Source of the DNA: Rhyacophila brunnea
Taxonomy: Eukaryota; Arthropoda; Insecta; Trichoptera; Rhyacophilidae
DNA length: 64,000 nt
Direction of reading: 5' to 3'
NCBI GenBank assembly: GCA_022495005.1
Contig: JAGYXB010001054.1
Span: 162,651-226,650 of the forward strand
This document shows positions 56,519-64,000 of this stretch, piece by piece. The notes below the pieces were generated by a model, which saw only the letters and a program-made list of their open reading frames with translations, made no database searches and was not told where the DNA came from. Made by a program: the position numbers and the translations under genes. Within the stretch, counting starts at the first letter, position 1. Each line of letters opens with the position of its first letter.

Positions 56519-56522
56519 TTAA

Positions 56523-58273
56523 GAGGTAGTCGAAGAATCTAGGTTATCACAAGTTTTGTTTTTGTTTTGTTACGTCAAAGAAGTATAACTTCTAGCGAGC
56601 GTACATAAGTACACACACAGATTTTTTTTCACAATCTGCGTGTAACAAATCATTGAAAAAATTAACAAATCCATACTTACTACTGCTAGTACTGCTATCA
56701 TTTCAACAACCAATTGTGGATTATCGCAGACAACATTTTCGCAGGAGGGGGTCTCCGCAGGGAGTATTGACTAATAAATAGTAAGAACTACAATAATATG
56801 ACATTTTTATGTTACAATACTTTTTTAGCATGGTAACCATCCAAAGAATTAATGCACGTTGGCGCATTGAGCATTGTTTTGACGTTTTGTTGTAATGTGC
56901 ATATGGTACAATATTGTTTTCAAATTTTAATTATTATAATCACAAAATAGATCACGACTTCCAACCTTAAGCTGAGCGAATTGGCCTACACAGAGTGGAG
57001 GTTATAGTATTCATTGGAACCTTGTTCTAGAATCTAGATCAAACACATATTTAAACATAACTTTTACAGACGCGAGATTTGAACCTGCACCCATAGCTTC
57101 AAAGACGAGAACACTGAAATTACTACATCATTTTTTTTTATTTTGATCATTTTGATTTTAATATCAAAGAGAAAATAATATGTGGCAAATTTTCATATGA
57201 CAGAGGACAATGAGTCAGATTTCAATTCGTATTTTTTCAAATATCCTGTAGTCTTTTTTTGCTCTTTGCGTATTATGTGAATGGGCATGTTGCGGTATTA
57301 CCCGGTATCCGCATCGGTCGGCCATTTTTACTTTTTTCCTTTCTCCATTTTCAATTTTAAAACGTCCGCTCTTTTCAAATTATTAATCTCTACGTGCACT
57401 TTCAATTCTATACTAATTGAAATATATATAACATATCAAGTTGCTAATCCAAAAGATCGTAAAGGACATTTTGGCATCATTTGTTTATTTAATCGGTTAG
57501 AGGCAAGAAATGCGTTTCTTAATTATTATTTCACATTGTTAGAATAGATCCGAGTAGCTTAGTAAGGGTGGTGATCGCTGGTGGAGGGCTGGCGTTGAAA
57601 GGGGTCGTTAAGACATTATCAACAGGGTCGCGTCAAGAGTGGTTGCCGCCCACACCAAACAATATAAAAATAATAATTATAACATATTAGCGATTTAAAA
57701 TCATTAAATTGAGAACGATTTATAAAATAAATATTTTACGAGATAAATGATAATTGCGCTGCATCAACTTTTTTATCCACTAAACAACCTTATGACACAA
57801 ATTGCATTTTTTTTAAATCTTCTGGTGACCTGACCCCATTGAGATTTTGAAAGAATGCTTTTTGATTGTTCCGCATATTATAACTGTGATGCATTTCAAA
57901 TTAACTCTTCCATTTGTTGCCCCGTTGTAAGCGGCGCCTTTTGGCAGAAGACAACGTACATAGGTATTTATGAATATATCTCATCATAAGATTCGGTATA
58001 GGTATACCTACCTAATTTAATAAAATAGATTTTTACGAAAATAATAAGTGTGTTTTTTCGAGCGTTTTCCGTTTCCTGAATTCTGCCGCCAGCGTGTTTC
58101 TCACCGCAAATATTTGCTTGGCGCGTCCCTGATTATTGAAAAAGTAACTAAAGCAACAAAATCAGCACATTTCGAAGGATATTCTTGATACAGCCTGTAG
58201 TTTTAGTGATTGCATTCCTCAGTAATCTATAGTAATAGATATAATGTCAATAAGTAACAGTATAGTAATAGAT
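56523..58273. other. Unassigned DNA with one tRNA-like string
   Basis: Apart from the tRNA-like sequence at 57065-57140, nothing was supported. The frame at 57281-57547 has a hydrophobic middle but no known family. Confidence 0.4.
57065..57140 (-). repeat. tRNA-like SINE head, minus strand
   Basis: Minus strand: GGGTGCAGGTTCAAATCTCG contains a B-box; an A-box-like part is poor. A T run lies at 57128-57140 on the plus strand. Probably a degenerate SINE. Confidence 0.4.
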
Positions 58274-58281
58274 AATATAAT

Positions 58282-58839
58282 CAGTGACGTCCCGTGTGGG
58301 TAGGCAGATTGAGCGTCGCTTAGGGGCAGCAATTACCCAAAAGGCGGCAAATCGAGGAGAATCACTAAGTATATAATAAATAGAAAAAAAACATTAAAAA
58401 ATTCAGCTCACTGGTTGGAAACAAAATGAATTAATTAGGTACTATAAAAGTTTTAACAGGATTTTTTGTCGAGTTCGCGATATCTAGTTTACTTCCGTTG
58501 TCCTTGGACATCACGTTCTTGGTAAACAGCAATGACAAGTGCATACCTAATTTAAAATGTATCCAAATATGTTTGCCAGTCACTCGCGAGTTTTGGAAGT
58601 TGTCAAGTGTATTTTTAAATTTACCTATCTGAAACCGTAGTCACGCAATATTGTCTATTGAAGCAGAAATGGCATTTAAATTAGATTTAGTGCAAGATAT
58701 ATTGTTAGTAATGTATCCATACAATACATTTCTTAGATATTGGAGTCATGAATGGATGATAAAGTACCTACTGTGTAAAAAAAATGTGGCGGCATTTTGG
58801 CGCTGCCTAGGGGCGGCATTTTGATAAGGGACGTCACTG
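58282..58839. mobile_element. hAT-type element, CAGTGACGTCCC ends
   Basis: CAGTGACGTCCC at 58282 and GGGACGTCACTG ending at 58839 are inverted; flanks AATATAAT (58274-58281) and GATATAAT (58840-58847) match at 7 of 8. GGGGCAGC/GGCGGCA and GCTGCCTAGGGGCGGC lie just inside. 558 bp, no coding sequence. Confidence 0.87.
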
Positions 58840-58847
58840 GATATAAT

Positions 58848-59250
58848 GTCATATTATTTAGCTTCCCAACAGTGCATCAGTAAGAGTTATTTTATCATGA
58901 AGATATAAGTGTGTTTTGGTAGGGTAGTAAAAATTGAATTTGCGTCAACTAGTAAATACTCCAATGTAATTGTTTTAAAAATAAAGGTTGTTTGTACTAT
59001 TTATGATAACAGCAGTTTCGGGCTATAAACCTATCTTCAGAACAACATTAAGATAACTAATTTTCAAAATATGAAACTGATTGTTATAATATAATGACAG
59101 TAAAAGATAATGCACTGTGTTAATTTATCTTCTTTCTATCGCACAACTAGTGGCGTAGTTTATTTAGTTTTTTTTATGGTTTTAACAGTCAATGTATTGT
59201 AATATTAGTTTAAATAAAACGAAAATTTACAGTATTAATTACATTTTTAT
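58848..59250. other. AT-rich DNA with a CTGAAGA..GAAAC motif
   Basis: On the minus strand 59040-59015 reads CTGAAGATAGGTTTATAGCC then CGAAAC, the same core arrangement as in 2521-2802. It may be the end of a Penelope-like element. Nothing else is seen. Confidence 0.4.
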
Positions 59251-59333
59251 TAAATATTAAACTAGACAGGTGTTGTCCACCTCAGTTGACAATATTATTC
59301 TGACGCGGACAAAATCGGTCCAGTTTAATATTG
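59251..59333. repeat. Inverted repeat related to GGACCGG motif
   Basis: TAAATATTAAACTAGACAGG..GTCCACCTCAG is inversely repeated as CTGACGCGGACAAAATCGGT..CCAGTTTAATATT. Each arm resembles the GGACCGGTTTCGTCC..CTCAG block at 17507 and 32998. Confidence 0.65.
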
Positions 59334-59959
59334 AATGAAAGAGGAATTAATACTATAAAATTGCGTTTTATTTAAATAATTAATAATCTATGTAGGTTAT
59401 TTATATTTTCATTACTATTTATTTCACTACAAAAATTCACTTCTACGAACTTGACATATATTTAGGTGTTAAAAGATTTCTGACAGGACAGGGATATTAA
59501 GTAGATACAAAATATCTAGATTAAACTTATGTTATTTATTAACTTTTTGCGATTTTGCAAAAACCCGTATAATTCTTTGTGTAGTTGTTCTCATATAAAG
59601 TTCAAAACTTTCACTGTGAAAAATATCTTGGGAGTAGCGTCTTATAAAAATCAAACGTTGTTTTAATCAGAAAAAGAATCCAATAGGTTGAATGAATGGA
59701 GAAAATGCACTAATTTTCTTAGAAAAAGCACAGAATAAACCGATCAGGCACCGAGAATCTTAAAATAAATAAATGGCTGTCTATATTAAGCTTATAACGT
59801 ATTCTACAATTTTTCTGAGATATTATTCTTCGTTAAACGGAGAAATTGAAGATACTAGTGTGTTTGGGTGGTCTACAAGAAGGTGAAGCAAAGGAACGTG
59901 CGAACTTTTATGCGTATTTAATTTAGACATTTTCCATATTCAATGGGGTTCAAATGGAT
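59334..59959. other. AT-rich DNA, nothing recognised
   Basis: No supported feature. Confidence 0.45.
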
Positions 59960-59968
59960 GATGGCAAA

Positions 59969-60371
59969 GGGTCTAGGACGATTTGGCACCGGGACAACTG
60001 GACGCCACGGAATTCGAAAATAAATAGACGTTAGGTACTTGTAGGTACTTTAAAAAAATAATATTATTATTTATATTTAAATGATTATATTATGATTTAA
60101 TAGTTGATGAGAATGTAAATATGCTGACGTAAATAATGATTTAATCGTCCATATGTTTAAGTTCCAACGAAAAAAGAGTTTTTTATTTTATATAAAGCCT
60201 TAGGCATGGTAATTCTCAATCCGCAATAAAAAATACATTATGTGAAGAGTAAAATGAATTAAAACTACTAAGTAGTAGATAGAAACTGATTAAAATACCT
60301 CGTCTACGTTCTGTACACGTGTCTACGACAGTGCGGCGTCCAATTGTCCGGAGTCCAGTCGTCCCATTCCC
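59969..60371. mobile_element. Mutator-like MITE with 9-bp duplication
   Basis: Inverted ends GGGTCTAGGACGATTTGGC.. and GGGAATGGGACGACTGGAC.. share a GGACAA(C/T)TGGACGCC block. Exact GATGGCAAA flanks at 59960-59968 and 60372-60380. Nine-base duplications with GG(G)-first ends point to Mutator-like transposons rather than hAT (8 bp). 403 bp, AT-rich centre, no coding part. Confidence 0.87.
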
Positions 60372-60380
60372 GATGGCAAA

Positions 60381-60699
60381 GAGGGTATTACAAATCTAGT
60401 GGAATACCTATCCTTTTTTCTATGAATCTTTTATTTATTTCATGGAAATAATATTACAATATCTCGTACATGTAGTTACTAAAGACTTCCTCGTTAGCTG
60501 AATAAGCAGCGTAGGTATTTAATTTAATCATACCCTTCCCGAGTATGAACATCTATCTACTGCCGACATGCAAGTCAGTGGCGTACGTTTTCTGGGTTGC
60601 AAACTCTCATATGTTTACCCTATAAACGATGTGCATGCCTAAACTATTTATCAGTTTTTCTCTACTTATTTATCATACCGAAACTATTTATCCGTCTAT
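60381..60699. other. AT-rich DNA, one lone hAT-like end
   Basis: CAGTGGCGTACG near 60577 resembles a hAT terminus without a partner. Nothing else was supported. Confidence 0.35.
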
Positions 60700-60965
60700 A
60701 AACGAGGTTTAGAGGTCACCGAATTGATGAAATGGCGGTGGGCCGGACACATCGCACGGCGAATGGACGGCCGCTGGACGAACGCAGTCATTCAGTGGTA
60801 CCCGAGGGGCACTAAGCGGCCACAGGGGCGCCCCAAAACCCGCTGGATTGACAAACTTGTCAGGTTTGGTGGAAGTACGTGGCAGAGAAAAACAAGGAGC
60901 CGAGAAGAGTGGAGGTAGCTGGGGGAGGCCTTCATTCAGCAGTGGATCGACCCCGGCTGAAAATA
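60700..60965 (+). mobile_element. RTE-like tail, 'KTRWID' subfamily (reference copy)
   Basis: The open frame from 60724 reads 'MKWRWAGHIARRMDGRWTNA', 'IQWYPRGTKRPQGRPKTRWI', 'TWQRKTRSREEWR', then after a stop 'LGEAFIQQWIDPG' to 60960. It is the best-kept copy of this subfamily and was used to order the broken ones. Only the RT tail remains. Confidence 0.92.
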
Positions 60966-61169
60966 TGAACGTGGTTTCTTTGAAATATTTTTAATTTTAT
61001 ATAATCAGAAATAAAGAGGACTCTTTTTATATTATAACACATGTACTTATATAAAAAAGAGTGTTCCTGGCTCCAATGTGATTGCATTTTACAAATAATC
61101 AATCAAGACGTTGGCAACTTAGATTAAAAAGAACAAGTTTTAATATAAATACAGGACAACAGTTTTGTA

Positions 61170-61480
61170 AGCTAAAGAAAGTGAAAAGTCACAAATGTCT
61201 ACATAAATAAGTAGCGCACTGATTAGTCTGACAGTTTTTGCTATTAGTGCCTGATAAGCCTGATACGAGGATACAGTTTTAATTTAAAAGCCACGTAGGT
61301 AATTGACGGGTGTATAGAAATTCACATCTATAAGATCATTATGTATTGTAACCAAGCCATCTGAGTTCAGGCAAAAATGATTTAAGAGTAGAAGTGACAT
61401 ACGAACTATAAAAAATATGATAATAAAAAGCGGGCATGCTGGACGAAAGAAAGATTGACGAAAGATGTATTATTGATATA
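61170..61480 (-). mobile_element. Jockey/CR1-like LINE tail, diverged
   Basis: The minus strand gives 'MSLLLLNHFCLNSDGLV', 'VNFYTPVNYLRGF', 'VSSYQAYQALIAKTVRLI' and 'IYVDICDFSLS', a clear parallel to the frame at 51608-51324. It is broken by a stop. The A-rich 3' end lies near 61130. Confidence 0.85.
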
Positions 61481-61957
61481 GGTACTAAAATACGTGGGTG
61501 GATATTTCGTTAAATATAGATTTTTAATTTAAAATATCACCATTGATGATATAATAGGAGATATTAAAAACACACATTCCAATTAAAATATTATATTGTG
61601 TGAAATTTACAAAATAAGACAATTTTTTGCGCAATTATTACTAGTCGTGGCAAATGTGTGAATGTACGAAATCATACCGTGACGTGTTAAATAATGATTT
61701 TTCGTGAACTAATCCGAACTAATCATTTTTTAAATCATTATTGTCGTAGTGGGAACAAATGAAAAAATGCGACACGGATGTTCTGGCTCTAAGCTGGACG
61801 TCGGGTGATTGAGGTATCCGAAGCGCAGCAATAACTCCTATACAACGTCCGTGAAACTTGACCCAATAAAATTAAATGGTTTCGGATATCGGAATTTTAT
61901 CTTTTTCATATTAACTTTTTATAGCTGTATTCATCGTATTTTACCATGTATTATAGT
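61481..61957. other. AT-rich DNA, nothing recognised
   Basis: No supported feature. Confidence 0.45.
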
Positions 61958-62342
61958 CATGGCCCCCACACCATGAAGCGAGCCCCCAGGCGAGGATATT
62001 TGGTAAGCCCCCTACCTATCACTAATATTAAAAGCAGTATGGCGCTCTATAGTAACGTTTTCCAAATAGTGTTCGAGGTAAAATTAAAATTATTTAGCGA
62101 TTTTTAGTATTTTATAATACATCCACTTGAATTATTGAATTGTCGAGTATTGTTATAGGTAGGTACCTACTTCAAAAAATGTATCGCATACCTACATGTT
62201 TTAAAACCGTAATCAACATTAATATTTGAAGTAAATTAGCTATTTTTTACTATTAGGGTCAATTTGTAATGTGTGCTTATCTCACTTATCTGGTTGACCC
62301 ACCACGCCGGACCCCTCCTGAGCCCTGTCAACCCCCCTTTTG
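61958..62342 (-). mobile_element. hAT terminal segment, inverse copy
   Basis: On the minus strand the order GGGGGTTGACAGGGCTC, CAGATAAGTGAGATAAGCAC, AATACTCGACAATTCAATAA, TAGGTAGGGGGCTTACCAAA, CGCCTGGGGGCTCG, GGTGTGGGGGCCATG matches the middle of 25389-26519 and 31178-33172. Both outer ends are missing. Confidence 0.82.
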
Positions 62343-63511
62343 TGGGGCCATGATTATAGTGCATTGGTCAATAACTGTAATGCCATGATAATGATTTATC
62401 TAAATAAATAAGAAATAATTCTTTTGATAAATAAACTCTTTTCTTTCACAAGCGTTGTGTAAATTTCCATTGATGTATGCCAATTTTATAAACAAACTTT
62501 ATTACAATAAATTTATGAGTAAGTTGATTCAGGTTAATTGGCATAGAAATACTTTTACTGTCTTCTTACGAAGTAAAGATACTGTAGTTTTTATATGTGT
62601 AACTTTTCAATCTTTCCACATTTGTTAGACGTCTTTATAAGGTCACAAAATCAATTTACAACTGAGGTTGCCATGTGACAACGCACCACTGAATTGATTG
62701 TCAAATGCACACATACTCCGCGAGTGTTGCCCTAACTAGACCGTGTGTTTAAAATTAGCCGTAACGAGTGTCTCGGGAAAAGTTCTCGGGAAGTTGTCTC
62801 GTAAATTAGTAGACGGGGGAAAAAAGAGAACACCCTTTGTCGCGATGGCGCGGGGCGGCGAGGCGTCGCGAGGCGTCGGGATCATTTGGATTGTCTGACA
62901 ATTTTCGCCGCCACTTTCTTTTTGTAAAAAGATTTTCGCAAACACTAAAAGAAAAACTTTGAATATTTAACACGTTTTGTCGAAAAATGAAAAGGGAAAT
63001 TTCTCCCCGGGCATATGCAATTGAACTTTGTTCAACCGAACCAAACTTTTAACCTGTTTTTTACTTCACAGTCGACCTTTTAGTGAGTACTTTAATAAAT
63101 TAATTACTAGGAAAAACTCTGGTTTGTTCTTAAGGTTTTATTTAAATTTAAAACTTTATAAATATTACAGAACCACGATATTGATATTGTTACACAAATG
63201 ACTTACAGCAATTCGTTAACTACAGTTTTGAATATGTAAATGTCTCTCTCTGTCTCAGCATATAATAATATGTACTAATAGCTGACATTTTTGCACTGAA
63301 GGTATTAAGTATAGAATTTTGTTTCAAATAATTTTTGAAAATGTACCTCAATCTACTCAATATGCCAATAGACCATAGTATATAACCCTAAACTTATTAA
63401 GAACCATTGTTTTAAAACATATATAGATGCAAAGTTTGAGATATATAATAAAGCTCACATTTCTGCAATAAATAATTCATCAATAAAGTGTTGGTAATAT
63501 ATATTATTGAC
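62343..63511. other. Non-repetitive DNA with a GC-rich island
   Basis: Positions 62720-62945 (TCGCGATGGCGCGGGGCGGC; CGAGGCGTCGCGAGGCGTCG) are CpG-rich and unique in this window. A minus-strand frame of 69 codons crosses it, without a known domain. It may be a promoter, 5' exon or conserved element. Nothing is seen in 62950-63511. Confidence 0.4.
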
Positions 63512-63900
63512 TATTTTTTTATTCAACGAAGAATTCACAAGATTTAAGAATGTAACGTTCCTTTATTGAACATACATCATTTAAAATCACTTAGATATTA
63601 TATATCACCACTAGAAAAAATATCTAGCGGGACTCGAACGCGCGCCCATGGGATTCGCACCCATTTGCCTACCAACTAAGCTATGTGCGTCCATTGTAAT
63701 TGCGACGAAATTAACTAGTAGTTTTTACAATAGCTATTTTTTTATTCGACGATTGATTTACAAGATTTAATATTATTTTATAAAATATACCACTTACATA
63801 ATTTGTAAAGACCACACTTCAAATTTTAGTTATAATGTATTTGCAATTGCTGCGGGTTCAAATCCTGCGGGTGTAGTATTTTTTTTGAAAAAGTTTTTTT
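63512..63900. repeat. Two tRNA-like SINE modules
   Basis: TTTATTCAACGAAGAATTCA (63512 on) and TTTATTCGACGATTGATTTA (63736 on) are direct repeats. Between them, on the minus strand, 63691-63627 reads GGACGCACATAGCTTAGTTG, then GCGTTCGAGTCCCGCTAGAT, a tRNA-like A- and B-box pair. After the second repeat, CTGCGGGTTCAAATCCTGCG (63849 on) is a plus-strand B-box with GGTGTAGTATTTTTTTTGAA, as at 21940-22290. Confidence 0.6.
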
Positions 63901-64000
63901 TGGTGGACTGTATTACGATGGATTTTGGATGCTAGTGTAGGGCGGTGGATACCGAGATTTAGTCCAAGCAATAACCTCTGGGATTGAATGGCTGGATGGG

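Noticed and set aside
63840..64000. Gene fragment at the right edge
   Set aside because: The final 100 bp show no coding motif, and the B-box belongs to a SINE-like module.

Overview
The window looks like repeat-rich, AT-rich nuclear DNA from an insect. The evidence is short TTAGG/CCTAA-type tracts, tRNA-derived SINEs, many 5'-truncated non-LTR retrotransposon tails, hAT transposons with 8-bp target duplications, THAP-type first exons, and no bacterial gene structure. The lineage cannot be fixed from sequence alone. A hemipteran or another repeat-rich insect fits, and a lepidopteran is not excluded. No complete host gene, rRNA gene, CRISPR array or virus-like gene is visible. Almost every open frame is a chance frame or a transposon relic.

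Layout. 1-13 kb: three different RTE-like reverse-transcriptase tails (455-800, 4785-5235, 8690-8960), a foldback element with hammerhead-like motifs (2521-2802), a THAP-type first exon (6978-7048) and the best Jockey/CR1-like LINE end (11369-12130). 13-21 kb: a SINE with exact 11-bp duplications (13211-13411), inverted repeats around a second THAP-like exon (14138-15170), two short inverted-repeat elements (16304-16635, 16684-17014), and a decayed ZBED5-type hAT transposase (17850-18480) next to a terminal segment shared with shorter hAT copies. 21-33 kb: tRNA-like SINE heads, then three hAT elements with 8-bp duplications: 23116-23919 (with a nested MITE), 25389-26519 (with an internal duplication of its left end) and 31178-33172 (with two nested insertions).

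33-43 kb: the first of three long TTAA-flanked foldback elements (33576-34680), a TCTCGAGA-rich hAT MITE (36354-36957), and a nest in which one RTE-like relic (37495-39965) was broken by a 1,390-bp foldback element (37601-38990) and a 735-bp hAT element (39012-39746). More LINE tails and MITEs follow. 43-64 kb: further MITEs, an RTE-like tail split by a LINE (50446-51790), the third foldback element (55127-56518), a CAGTGACG hAT (58282-58839), a Mutator-like MITE with 9-bp duplications (59969-60371), LINE tails, and a tRNA-like SINE region at the right end.

There is no operon-like logic. The structure is an insertion history: LINE tails are the older substrate, and hAT, TTAA-foldback and Mutator-like elements sit in them and in each other. 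Three GC-richer islands (about 27225-27460, 47570-47715, 62720-62945) match no repeat here and are the best candidates for host regulatory or exonic DNA. The most unusual feature is the foldback family: 1.39-kb near-perfect palindromes flanked by TTAA, with two alternative terminal sequences.
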